The translations under genes were made by a program, and so were the position numbers. From JBBRMW01 sp965246845 (lineage in GTDB: Bacteria > Chloroflexota > Anaerolineae > Aggregatilineales > UBA2796), in contig CBDFFR010000005.1 in NCBI GenBank assembly GCA_965246845.1, positions 620,001 through 684,000 of the forward strand: 64,000 nt of DNA, read 5' to 3'. Under the pieces are notes generated by a model, which worked only from the letters and a program-made list of their open reading frames with translations, was not told where the DNA came from and made no database searches. Shown here piece after piece: positions 8,037 through 15,995 of the stretch (position 1 is its first letter; each line of letters opens with the position of its first letter).

Positions 8037-9407
8037 TTAGCGCGCGTGCGCGACCATCTTCATACCATATTTCGGGCGCGTGGTGATCACCTGTTCGGCC
8101 TGCACTTTCTGGCCGGGTGCGAGCGAAAAGCGATAGCGCTTCAGAATGACCGCCGCCGCAAGGATCGCTTCCATTTGCGCGAACATATTGCCGATGCACA
8201 CTCGTGGACCGCCACCGAACGGCAGATACGCATGTTTGTGAATTTTCGCCTCGTTCTCCGGTGAGAAGCGCTCCGGGTCGAATTTTTCCGGGTTAGCGAA
8301 GAAAACTGGATCACGGTGCATCGTCCATGATGAGACAAGCAGCAGCGACCCCGCTGGAATAGTGTATCCGCCGATTTCGACATCTTCCAGCGGCTGGCGC
8401 GTGATGCCCGTAGCGGGCGGGTAGAGCCGCATCGCTTCCTTGATTACCTGATCCAGATAGGGCAGATTGCGTACATCCGTGAAGGTCGGCGCGCGACCCG
8501 CCAGTACGCGATCCACCTCTTCCAGCACCTTTGCTTCGGCTGCCGGGTTTTGCGAGAGCAGATAGAAGGTCCACGTCAGCGCGTTCGCGGTCGTCTCGTG
8601 ACCGGCAATAAAAATGGTCATCACCTCGTCCCGGAGCTGCCTGTCATTCATCGCGCCGCCATCGTCTTCATCGACCGCGAGCATCAGCATACTGAGCAGG
8701 TCGCCCGTATCCTCCTTGCTCTTGCGCCGTTCCTCGATAATGCTGGTCAGCACCTTATCCAAAATATCGACGGCGCGGCGCTGCTTGACGTTGTTCGGGG
8801 TCGGCATCCATTGTGGCGCGGCCATCGGCGCGTTGATGCGCGCGGTCATCGTGTGTAGCGCGATAGGCATGGCCTTCGCTACCGCGTCCGCTTGCTCGCC
8901 AATATCTGCGCCGAAAAGCGTCTTCGTCACAATATCCAGAGTAAGGCGCATCATCGCCACATTGAACGGAATCGTTGCGCCGTCATGCCAGTTTGCGACG
9001 TGTTTCTGTGTGAGGCTGATCATCGTTTCGGCGTAGTTCTGCACGCGCTTCATGTGGAAGGCGGGCTGCGCGAGCTTGCGCTGACGCTTCCAGAAATCCC
9101 CGTCGCTGGTGAGCAGACCGTTCCCTGCGAGCGGCTTCATCGTGCTTTTAAGCAAATCGGCCTTGTGGAACTTTGCCGCTTTTTCGACAAGCACCTCACG
9201 TACAACATCCGGGTGGTTAATTTGATAATACTTGACCGGACCGACCACAACCTTCGTTACCGGACCATATTTCGCGTTTTCTTCGGAGAAGATCAGCGGG
9301 TCGAATTTCGGCGCGAGGCCAAGCGACGACTTCAATTGCAACGTCAGCATCTCGCGCATTGAAAAGTTCGGACCGGGTGGGGTTTTCGTTCCGGTGAGTG
9401 ATGTCAT
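8037..9407 (-). CDS. Cytochrome P450
   Basis: Haem-thiolate monooxygenase of 456 residues, full length. Diagnostic motifs are the I-helix AGHETTANAL, the K-helix ExxR (KEAMRLYPP), the PERF meander segment (FDPERFSPEN) and the haem-ligand loop FGGGPRVCIG with its Cys thiolate. The sequence resembles the soluble CYP102/CYP4-like bacterial group that often hydroxylates fatty acids; actual substrate unknown. No ferredoxin or reductase gene is adjacent, so redox partners must be encoded elsewhere. AAGGAG lies eight bases before the ATG. A CRP-like palindrome lies about 50 bases upstream. Confidence 0.93.
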   Translation of the reverse strand: MTSLTGTKTPPGPNFSMREMLTLQLKSSLGLAPKFDPLIFSEENAKYGPVTKVVVGPVKYYQINHPDVVREVLVEKAAKFHKADLLKSTMKPLAGNGLLTSDGDFWKRQRKLAQPAFHMKRVQNYAETMISLTQKHVANWHDGATIPFNVAMMRLTLDIVTKTLFGADIGEQADAVAKAMPIALHTMTARINAPMAAPQWMPTPNNVKQRRAVDILDKVLTSIIEERRKSKEDTGDLLSMLMLAVDEDDGGAMNDRQLRDEVMTIFIAGHETTANALTWTFYLLSQNPAAEAKVLEEVDRVLAGRAPTFTDVRNLPYLDQVIKEAMRLYPPATGITRQPLEDVEIGGYTIPAGSLLLVSSWTMHRDPVFFANPEKFDPERFSPENEAKIHKHAYLPFGGGPRVCIGNMFAQMEAILAAAVILKRYRFSLAPGQKVQAEQVITTRPKYGMKMVAHAR

Positions 9408-9453
9408 GATCTATGCTCCTTGCGGGTACAGCGTCAACAAAACATACTGTATA

Positions 9454-9469
9454 TGTGAATAATATCACA
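9454..9469 (-). promoter_or_regulatory. CRP/FNR-type palindrome upstream of the P450 gene
   Basis: TGTGA-N6-TCACA occurs exactly (9454-9469), the consensus operator core of CRP-family regulators, in an AT-rich pocket 47-62 bases before the P450 start. A TATACAGTATG segment just downstream on the minus strand could supply a -10 element. The other neighbour is the 3' end of the PBP gene, so the site can only serve the P450 gene. Confidence 0.55.
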
Positions 9470-9536
9470 AGTCGCTCGGAGATGTTGTAGAAATACGATA
9501 AAAACAATGTCATCGTCAGTTATTGCATGGAACGAG

Positions 9537-10976
9537 TTAGGGAAGGGACCAAAATGCCCGGAAACCCGCGCCCGCAACCCGCGCAGGGCGCGCTATATCG
9601 GCGGTCCCTGCCAGCACGACCGCGACCGCAAGCACTTTGCCATCCGCAGACTCCGCAAAGCCGACGAACCACGCCACCGCGCCCGTGTTCAACGTCCCCG
9701 GCGATTGCTGACCGCTCAGGGCATAGCTCGCGTGTCCGTAAACCATCAGGCCATCGACCGCCGCCGCATTCGCTGCGCCATTCGTGACCGCCGCGCGCAT
9801 CGCGACCCGCACCTGATCGGCAACCTCGCGCGGGAGCGTTGCTGTCGTCAGGTCCGGTATGCGGATAGGGACCCAATCGCCACCCGGCGCGCGCACCGCA
9901 TCCGCAAGGAAGGGTGCGGCGATACCCGTCCCGTGATTGGCAATGCTGGCGGCGGCGAGCGCTATTTGCAGCGGCGTCACCGTGAGCGTACCCTGCCCGG
10001 TTCCCTGCGCGCGGAGCAGGTCGGGATCATTCGCGAGCGCGTAAAGCGGCGGCGAAGGTGGTCCGCTCACGGTGCGGAAGTTGAGCAGGGTCGGCGCGTG
10101 CGTGAGGCCAAAACCATCGAAAGCGGTCTGCACATCCGCGCGGTACTGCGTCACAGCCTCTGCGAAGGGCGCAGGACAGGCCGCCGCGAACACATCCACA
10201 AGCGTTTGGACGGGTTGCGCCGGGCTGCACGTCAAGGTGAGATTGCCAATCGTCAGCGGCGCATCGGCTCCAAACGCGGGATCGGCCAGCTTCGCGCCTT
10301 TGGTGAGCAGCACGCTCAGGAGGATCGGTTGCAACGCGCCGCCCGGTTGATACAACCCCTGTGTGATACGGTTGAGCAGTGGCGCGTCCTGCGCCTTCAG
10401 CATCTCATCGAAGTGCCTATCCAATGCGTTTGGGTCGAAGGTCGGGGCGCTGACCATTGCGCGCACCGCGCCGGATGGCACTTCTATCGCGACCGCCGCG
10501 CCACGTTGCCCGCGCAGGGCATCCGCGAATGCCGCTTCCAGCTTCAAATCAAGCGTGAGCCGCACATCCGACCCTTGCTGCGCGCGATGCAGCATATCGT
10601 TCAGCAGGCGGTCCCCGGCGTTCAGGCGGTCGTCACCGCGCAGCGTCGCGTCGTAGGCTTCTTCCGCGCCGCCGACCCCATGCACGAGGCTGTAATATCC
10701 AACCGCGCTGATCGCGGCGGGCTGCGGATACACGCGCCGCAAGATCGATTTGCCGGAAAAGGAAGTCCCGCCCGGCACGCTCTCCGCGAGCAGCGTCCCG
10801 TCGCGCGCGAAAAGCGCCCCACGCCGCAGCCCCTGTTCGGCTTCAACACGGCGTGGGTTATCCAGACGGCGCAGCATGTCATCGGACGCGGGAACGCTCC
10901 AATAGAACAAACTCAGCGCCGCAACGAAAAAGAGCAGGAGCAGCAGCGTCGTGAGGCGGTTCAGATTTTGCGTCAT
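9537..10976 (-). CDS. PbpA-like penicillin-binding protein lacking transpeptidase residues
   Basis: A 479-residue protein with an N-terminal membrane anchor (about 9-26), a PBP dimerisation-type segment (GALFARDGTLLAES … GYYSLVHGVGGAEEAYD) and a transpeptidase fold. The overall match is to class B PBPs of the actinobacterial PbpA type. All three active-site motifs are changed. Where PGSTFKP is expected it reads PGGALQP (Ser to Gly213, Lys to Gln216). The SxN motif reads ACP, and KTG reads HAS (415-417). The frame is intact, so it is probably a maintained pseudoenzyme. It starts in a 4-base overlap with the unknown gene behind RodA/FtsW, so it may scaffold or regulate that glycosyltransferase. 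Confidence 0.85.
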   Translation of the reverse strand: MTQNLNRLTTLLLLLFFVAALSLFYWSVPASDDMLRRLDNPRRVEAEQGLRRGALFARDGTLLAESVPGGTSFSGKSILRRVYPQPAAISAVGYYSLVHGVGGAEEAYDATLRGDDRLNAGDRLLNDMLHRAQQGSDVRLTLDLKLEAAFADALRGQRGAAVAIEVPSGAVRAMVSAPTFDPNALDRHFDEMLKAQDAPLLNRITQGLYQPGGALQPILLSVLLTKGAKLADPAFGADAPLTIGNLTLTCSPAQPVQTLVDVFAAACPAPFAEAVTQYRADVQTAFDGFGLTHAPTLLNFRTVSGPPSPPLYALANDPDLLRAQGTGQGTLTVTPLQIALAAASIANHGTGIAAPFLADAVRAPGGDWVPIRIPDLTTATLPREVADQVRVAMRAAVTNGAANAAAVDGLMVYGHASYALSGQQSPGTLNTGAVAWFVGFAESADGKVLAVAVVLAGTADIARPARVAGAGFRAFWSLP

Positions 10977-11806
10977 CGCGCGGCGGTGATCAGGTAATCG
11001 CCTTCGGGCAGGACGTGCTTTTCGACCAGCACGCGCATCAGCACTTCGAGCGCGAAATAGCAACGTTCGCCACTGCGGATTTGCTCGATGATGCTGCGGT
11101 CGCCGTCGTCGTAGCCATCCATGTTGATGTTAAGCGCGTTGCCGCCTTCCGGGGACCAGCGCTCGCCCGTGAGGATCGCGTAGTCAATTTCCAGATGGTC
11201 GCTAATCAGCCGTTCCAATTGCCCGACCTGCATTTCATAACGTGCTACGCGCGGCGGCGTGAACGCGGTTGGGCGCACCTGCCCGGCTGACGCTTCGACC
11301 CCGGCAGCCTGCGCACGGAGTTTATCGAGCGAGCGCTTCCAGCCATTCCAGGACGGCTCGCTATAGGGCATCCAGACGCGCTGGCGCTCCGGCGTGCGTT
11401 CGATGAAGGGGAGCGGTTCGCCGAAACCGGGCGGCACACTCGCCAGATAGGAGCGCGCGAAGCGGGCGCGGGCGTCGTCGTCTTCATCCTCACGCCAGTT
11501 CGCGCGGATCAGGTCGCTGGCGGGGAGATGGAGCAGCCAGTAGCGGTCGAAGCTGAGGTAGGCAATCGCGCCGTCGGCGGCGTAGCGCGTGTAGGCTTCA
11601 ATGACCGCGATCCAGTCCTGCGCAGCGATCAGGTCGAGCTGCGCGCGGACCTGCGCTTCTACTTTTTCGCGCTTGGTCGCCTTGTAATCGAACCCGAACG
11701 CCGAGGCGAGGTAGGACGGGCGCTTCCCGGCTTGTTCCACAACCTCGACCGTGATGCCCGTCGCGGCGTGTTCGATTTGCCCGACGACCTGCAATTCTTT
11801 CTGCAT
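10973..11806 (-). CDS. Protein of unknown function between RodA/FtsW and PBP
   Basis: A 277-residue soluble-looking protein with no signal peptide or membrane segment and no motif I recognise. It has a Trp/Asp-rich middle (ANWREDEDDD), a basic linker near residue 170 and a C-terminal segment with an acidic NMDGYDDGDRS stretch. It sits tightly between two cell-wall genes: two bases after RodA/FtsW, with a 4-base overlap into the PBP gene. By position it is a candidate cytosolic accessory of that pair. No function can be assigned. Confidence 0.7.
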   Translation of the reverse strand: MQKELQVVGQIEHAATGITVEVVEQAGKRPSYLASAFGFDYKATKREKVEAQVRAQLDLIAAQDWIAVIEAYTRYAADGAIAYLSFDRYWLLHLPASDLIRANWREDEDDDARARFARSYLASVPPGFGEPLPFIERTPERQRVWMPYSEPSWNGWKRSLDKLRAQAAGVEASAGQVRPTAFTPPRVARYEMQVGQLERLISDHLEIDYAILTGERWSPEGGNALNINMDGYDDGDRSIIEQIRSGERCYFALEVLMRVLVEKHVLPEGDYLITAAR

Positions 11807-11808
11807 GA

Positions 11809-13185
11809 CTACGCTTTCCGGTGGCTCAACACGAGCAGCAGGCCGACCATCATGAAATTGGCGAGGAGCGAACTACCGCCGTAGCTCAGGAAAGGGAGCG
11901 TGACGCCCGTGAGTGGGATGAGTTTGAGCGTGCCGCCCATGATCAGCAACGATTGTACGCTATAGGTAATGCCGATCCCGGCGGCCAGCAGCGCGCGGAA
12001 CGGGTTTGATTCAAGCTGCACAGCCAGCCGCAACGCCCGCATTGCGAAGATCGCGGCGAGCAACACGACGCACAGCGTCCCCAGCAGACCCCATTCTTCC
12101 GCGACCGCCGCGAACGCGAAATCGGAGTGAACGACCGGGATATAGGTCGGGGACCCCTGCCCGACGCCCTGCCCGAAGACGCCGCCCGCCGCGAACGCGA
12201 GCAGGCTTTGCACGATCTGGTATGCCTGATCGTCCGCATTCGGCCAGGGGTTCCACCACACGCCGACGCGCAACCGGACGACGTTCACGAGCGCGAGCGC
12301 GGAGCGTCCGAGTTCGGCAAGCGCGCGGTTATCGCTGGTTGCGAGGTCTGCGAGGCTGACCAGCGCCCGATAACCGAGCAGCACGCCGCCCACACCGATT
12401 ACCAGCCCCGCGAGGACGATCCGCCAGTCACCTGTCGCGACGTACAGCACCGCGAGGAAGACAAGGTAGAAGAGTGTCGCCGTGCCGAGGTCACGCTGCA
12501 AAACGAGCAACACCGCGCTGATGCCCCACATCACGATCAGCGGCACAAGCACGCGCACCTTGCGCCACGCACTGCGCGCCGGGTCGATCAGCAGGTCGCG
12601 CTGTTCGGCAAGGTAGCTCGCGAGGAAGACGAGGAGCAACACCTTGAGCAGTTCTGAAGGTTGAAAATAGGCGTCGAACAGGCCGAGCCACAACCTGGGA
12701 CCGAAGCCCGCCGGGTTGCGCCCGACCACGATAGTCGCGCCGAGCAGAGCCAACCCGCCGAACAGCCATACATAGCGGTAGCGCTGCAACCAGCGCAGAT
12801 GGAGTGGACGCGAGACGACGCCCCACAGCACTAGCGCCGAGACGATGAGCCAAAGCGTTTGTTTTGCGGCGAAGGGCGGCGCAAGGCGCTCGATCAGGAC
12901 CAGCCCCCAGCCGCAGAAGAGCATCACAATCGGGAAGATCAGCGGGTCGCGGTGCGGCAGTACACGGCATAGCATCAGGTGTGCGCCGAACGCACAGAGT
13001 AGCCAGACCACCAACGGATACCCGTCGAGGAGCCTCTGGCCGCTCGCGAGCAGGAAGCCGAACTGCGTCACGCCGACGAACAGCGCCGCGAGCAACAGCA
13101 ACCCGCGCTCGATCTGGTTGGTGCTGAACCGTGCGAAGCCTTCCGCGTGGTGGATTTGTGTGGTGAAGATCGTATCGCTGGTCAT
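11809..13185 (-). CDS. RodA/FtsW-family peptidoglycan glycosyltransferase (SEDS)
   Basis: A 458-residue integral membrane protein with about ten hydrophobic helices. SEDS-family signatures are present: QPSELLK, LQRDLGTA, the extracellular VVHSDFAFAAVAEEWG loop whose Asp corresponds to the catalytic Asp of RodA, and the closing LPFLSYGGSS. SEDS proteins polymerise lipid II and normally work with a class B PBP. Here the cognate-looking PBP downstream is inactive by sequence. A TAAACT box ends six bases before the ATG, which points to a leaderless transcript starting a three-gene unit. Whether it acts in division or elongation cannot be decided. Confidence 0.92.
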   Translation of the reverse strand: MTSDTIFTTQIHHAEGFARFSTNQIERGLLLLAALFVGVTQFGFLLASGQRLLDGYPLVVWLLCAFGAHLMLCRVLPHRDPLIFPIVMLFCGWGLVLIERLAPPFAAKQTLWLIVSALVLWGVVSRPLHLRWLQRYRYVWLFGGLALLGATIVVGRNPAGFGPRLWLGLFDAYFQPSELLKVLLLVFLASYLAEQRDLLIDPARSAWRKVRVLVPLIVMWGISAVLLVLQRDLGTATLFYLVFLAVLYVATGDWRIVLAGLVIGVGGVLLGYRALVSLADLATSDNRALAELGRSALALVNVVRLRVGVWWNPWPNADDQAYQIVQSLLAFAAGGVFGQGVGQGSPTYIPVVHSDFAFAAVAEEWGLLGTLCVVLLAAIFAMRALRLAVQLESNPFRALLAAGIGITYSVQSLLIMGGTLKLIPLTGVTLPFLSYGGSSLLANFMMVGLLLVLSHRKA

Positions 13186-13191
13186 GCGCCT

Positions 13192-13197
13192 AGTTTA
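13192..13197 (-). promoter_or_regulatory. -10 box giving a leaderless rodA/ftsW transcript
   Basis: TAAACT on the minus strand is followed by AGGCGC and then the ATG at 13185, so transcription would start at the start codon itself. No Shine-Dalgarno sequence is present. The -35 region is weak. Confidence 0.45.
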
Positions 13198-13237
13198 GCA
13201 CGGATGGTCGGTTGCGCGATACGGGCAACTTTTCAGA

Positions 13238-14107
13238 TCAATATGGGAAATATTTGCCGATAATCGGCGCGAGTTTGCGCTTGAGTTCGGGCGCAACGCG
13301 GTCCTTCGCGGTCGAAAAGGCGTGTTCGAGCGCATTACCGCAAGCACATTCGCGGTTGGCGGCGGCGAGTTTCGTAATCGTGAGTGCGAGCGCTTGCTGT
13401 GCCAGCCGCAGGTTGCCGTGAAAGGTCTCGAAGACCGCCGCTGCGCTGACCTCACCGCTGCTGTGCCACACGTCATAATCGGTGACGTGCGCCATTGCCG
13501 CGTAGCAAATCTCCGCTTCGCGCGCGAGGAACGCTTCCGGTGAGGCGGTCATGCCAATGATCGAAAAGCCAAGCTGACGGTAGGCATTCGACTCGGCTTT
13601 GGTGCTGAAGCGTGGTCCCTCGATGGTGATAAAAGTCCCGCCGCGATGGACCGTCCCGCCTGATTCCGCAACGGCTTCCGCGAGCAGTGCGCTCGTCTCC
13701 GCGCAGAAGGGGTCCGCGACGCCGACATGCGCGACGAGGCCGCCCTCGAAGAAGGAGCGCCCCCGGTCGGCCTTCGTGTGGTCGTAAATCTGGTTGGGGA
13801 TAACGACGTGGCCGGGCGCGTAATCCTCGCGCAGCGAGCCGCACGCCGTCACGCTGATGATGTGCGTCACGCCGAGCGATTTGAGCGCATAGATATTCGC
13901 GCGGTAGGGGACTTCCGACGGCGTGAGCAAATGGCCGCGCGCATGGCGGGGCAAAAACGCGACGGGCTGGCCGGAGAGAGTCCCGGTGATGATCGCGTCG
14001 CTTGGCGGTCCGAAGGGCGTCTCGATGCGGTGTTCGCTGACGTCAGTGAGTTCCGGCATCCCATACAGGCCGGAGCCGCCGATCACGGCAAATTTGATGT
14101 TTTCCAT
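13238..14107 (-). CDS. mtnP: S-methyl-5'-thioadenosine (purine nucleoside) phosphorylase
   Basis: Trimeric PNP/MTAP-family enzyme that phosphorolyses methylthioadenosine to adenine and methylthioribose-1-phosphate in methionine salvage. The 289-residue protein has the GGSGLY start, FLPRHARGH phosphate loop, VTACGSLRED, TIEGPRFSTKAES and the IGMTASPEAFLAREAEI segment with the NVTDYDVW-like base-binding region that favours 6-aminopurines. GGGGA precedes the ATG. It lies between the FHA genes and RodA/FtsW with no obvious functional link. metK at 36.5 kb is the other SAM-cycle gene in the window. Confidence 0.9.
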   Translation of the reverse strand: MENIKFAVIGGSGLYGMPELTDVSEHRIETPFGPPSDAIITGTLSGQPVAFLPRHARGHLLTPSEVPYRANIYALKSLGVTHIISVTACGSLREDYAPGHVVIPNQIYDHTKADRGRSFFEGGLVAHVGVADPFCAETSALLAEAVAESGGTVHRGGTFITIEGPRFSTKAESNAYRQLGFSIIGMTASPEAFLAREAEICYAAMAHVTDYDVWHSSGEVSAAAVFETFHGNLRLAQQALALTITKLAAANRECACGNALEHAFSTAKDRVAPELKRKLAPIIGKYFPY

Positions 14108-14115
14108 TGCGTCCC

Positions 14116-14538
14116 CTAATCCAGTTGCAGTTTGAGTTCAGCGACCCCGATCCCGATCACATCGCCCGATGAAACGACGGTCGGACCTTCCAGCGCCTCG
14201 CCGTTGAGCAGCGTGCCATTCGCGCTGTTGCGGTCTTCGAGCCACCACTGCCCGCCGCGCAGCGTGATCAGCGCATGGTCAGCGCTCGTGTAGCCATCAT
14301 CCAGCACAATTGTGTTGGTCGGGGCGCGTCCGAGGGTTGTCAGCGGCAGCAGAGGGTATACAGTTGGCTGGTCGCCGTTCATCATCAGTAGCCGCCCGCG
14401 CTTGCGCCGCCGCATCTGGACTTCGACCGACATCACGCGATATTCGCGCCAAATGAGCAGCAGCGCCGCACCCGCAAATAGAAGGAGCGCGCCCCCGGAC
14501 GCGAGGCGCAGGATGAAAAGCACAGTTTCCGGCGGCAT
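14116..14538 (-). CDS. FhaB-like FHA-domain membrane protein
   Basis: A 140-residue protein: one N-terminal transmembrane helix (residues 7-28), a short basic stretch, then a C-terminal forkhead-associated domain with the phosphothreonine-binding residues in place (LGRAPTNTI, SADH, NSANGTLLNG). This layout matches FhaB, which couples Ser/Thr kinase signals to cell-wall synthesis in actinobacteria. It starts four bases after the FhaA-like gene and precedes mtnP by eight bases. No kinase gene is in the window. Confidence 0.85.
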   Translation of the reverse strand: MPPETVLFILRLASGGALLLFAGAALLLIWREYRVMSVEVQMRRRKRGRLLMMNGDQPTVYPLLPLTTLGRAPTNTIVLDDGYTSADHALITLRGGQWWLEDRNSANGTLLNGEALEGPTVVSSGDVIGIGVAELKLQLD

Positions 14539-14542
14539 CCGC

Positions 14543-15325
14543 TCACTCCGTCATCGCGGGCGGCCCGGCGGTGCGAAGCTGCGTATCGCCCGTGTGGTCG
14601 CGCTCCGGCTCATCCTCGGTATAGACGAGCAGCACGCCCGCCAGCGAAATCACGTCGCCGGGCTGCAAAATCGCTTCCATAACGCGCGCGTTGTTGACGA
14701 ACGTGCCGCCCTTGCTGCCGAGGTCGTAGAGGACGCAGCGCCCGAACCGCAGCCGGATTTGCGCGTGGGTGCGCGAGATGCGCGGATCATCAAGCATGAT
14801 ATGATTTTCGCGCTTGCGCCCGATGTTCGTCACGCTGCGATTTAGGTAGAAATGCTCGCGTCCCTGATAAATGAGCTGCGGGACGGTGGCACTCACGGGG
14901 GCGGCACTGGCGGGCGGCACTGGCTGCAAAATCTGGGTGGAGCGCTGGTCGTCGGAATGCAGCACGCGGATGAGGACGCCATGCGGCGGCACGTCTTCAT
15001 CGCCCACAAGGTCGATGACAGGGCGCTGGTTTAGCTTGAGTTTGGCGCGGCTGGCGATCCCGATGACTGTTTCGGCGAGCAGATTTGCGGCATCGGGTTC
15101 TGTTGCGAGTAGCGCTGATTTATCATCAGGACGCAGCAAAATCGTGTAGTGGTCCGGCGCGAGCGCGCTGCCATCCGGTCCGGGCTGCGCGTTGTCTTCG
15201 ACGGCGCGCGAGAGGTGCAGCGCGACCTCACGCTGTTGCACGCGGTCCTTGAACAGGCGCGCGAAAGTCCCCTCGACAAATTGTTCAAGGCGGTTTTCGA
15301 GGCGGGAGATGCGACGGTGACTCAT
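14543..15325 (-). CDS. FhaA-like protein (DUF3662 plus FHA domain)
   Basis: A 260-residue cytosolic protein. The N-terminal 120 residues match the DUF3662 domain of actinobacterial FhaA (RLENRLEQFVEGTFARLFK, then HLSRAVEDN and the HYTILLRPDD block). The C-terminal domain is FHA (IGRKRENHI, SRTHAQIRL, GSKGGTFVNN). The usual Asn of the STNGT motif is Gly, but the Arg and Ser ligands remain. I chose the ATG at 15325 because TATAAT ends seven bases before it and the DUF3662 homology starts at once; an ATG at 15334 is the alternative. In mycobacteria FhaA binds the lipid-II flippase regulator, so a cell-wall role is likely. Confidence 0.85.
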   Translation of the reverse strand: MSHRRISRLENRLEQFVEGTFARLFKDRVQQREVALHLSRAVEDNAQPGPDGSALAPDHYTILLRPDDKSALLATEPDAANLLAETVIGIASRAKLKLNQRPVIDLVGDEDVPPHGVLIRVLHSDDQRSTQILQPVPPASAAPVSATVPQLIYQGREHFYLNRSVTNIGRKRENHIMLDDPRISRTHAQIRLRFGRCVLYDLGSKGGTFVNNARVMEAILQPGDVISLAGVLLVYTEDEPERDHTGDTQLRTAGPPAMTE

Positions 15326-15332
15326 ACAGGCC

Positions 15333-15338
15333 ATTATA
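15333..15338 (-). promoter_or_regulatory. TATAAT box for a leaderless fhaA-type transcript
   Basis: A perfect TATAAT on the minus strand ends seven bases before the ATG at 15325, and no ribosome-binding site separates them. The expected start of transcription falls on or next to the start codon. The -35 region is not convincing. Confidence 0.5.
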
Positions 15339-15424
15339 ACGCCGCATTGCGTGTTGTGCCTTGCGCTTTCCGCGCGTGTGGGTGACGGCTGAAAGCAGTT
15401 ATGCACCCGGCGCATAACATCGCA

Positions 15425-15886
15425 TTAATTTTTCAAACAATCATCCGGCGCAAGCTGCTTCGCAATCATCACGTAGCCTGTCGCGGCGGTGCGCGTCATC
15501 TCCACGCAAGCGCCCGCTTTCAGGTCCGGGACCAGCGCATCCGGCACTTGTAAATCGACACCGCTGCTCAATAGTACGCGCGTAATCGGGGATTCGCCCG
15601 CACTCAGGCGCTTCTGGTAAATGCGATTGATGCGCCCGCGATCTACCTGCGGCTGCGCGAGCATATCCGGCAGCGCCGAGGCCGTGAACAGCACGAGGGT
15701 TAACCCGGTCAGTGCGCCGACCGAGAGCAAAACCCATTTAAGTTCATCGCTGAGCCTGCCCTGCCTCCGCCGCAAACGATAGAACGCCACGCAGCCGACC
15801 GTGATCAGGAGCAAGCCCACAATGATGAACGTCGATTGTGCGAAGACGGCGTTCGCGCCCTGATTGTAGAGGATTTTCGGTTCCAC
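15425..15886 (-). CDS. Small membrane protein of unknown function
   Basis: A 153-residue protein with two transmembrane helices (about 18-36 and 50-70), a basic loop RLRRRQGR between them, and an extracytoplasmic or cytosolic C-terminal domain of about 80 residues with two Cys. Start is GTG at 15886 with AGGAAA eight bases before it. It lies inside the cell-envelope block but is separated by gaps on both sides. I do not recognise the family. Confidence 0.65.
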   Translation of the reverse strand: MEPKILYNQGANAVFAQSTFIIVGLLLITVGCVAFYRLRRRQGRLSDELKWVLLSVGALTGLTLVLFTASALPDMLAQPQVDRGRINRIYQKRLSAGESPITRVLLSSGVDLQVPDALVPDLKAGACVEMTRTAATGYVMIAKQLAPDDCLKN

Positions 15887-15916
15887 TGGTCGGTTTCCTG
15901 AATTTTGCGATTACCT

Positions 15917-15985
15917 GCGGGTCGGTCAAGCCCGACCCCTACACAATGCGCGCTTCCACATAGGGGCGGAGCTTGACCCGCCCGG
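15917..15985. repeat. Two-hairpin dispersed repeat
   Basis: GCGGGTCGGTCAAGCCCGAC followed by CCCTACA, an AT-richer spacer, CATAGGGGCGGAGCTTGACC and CGCCC. Each half is an imperfect GC-rich inverted repeat and the two point outward from a CTACA…TAGGGG centre, the same plan as at 2.4 and 34.4 kb. It sits between two minus-strand genes. Confidence 0.7.
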
Positions 15986-15995
15986 TACAAGCGGA

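Noticed and set aside
9507..10997. Plus-strand open frame of 496 codons over the PBP gene
   Set aside because: Arg-rich shadow frame without domains; the minus-strand PBP has clear fold landmarks and coupling to its neighbours.
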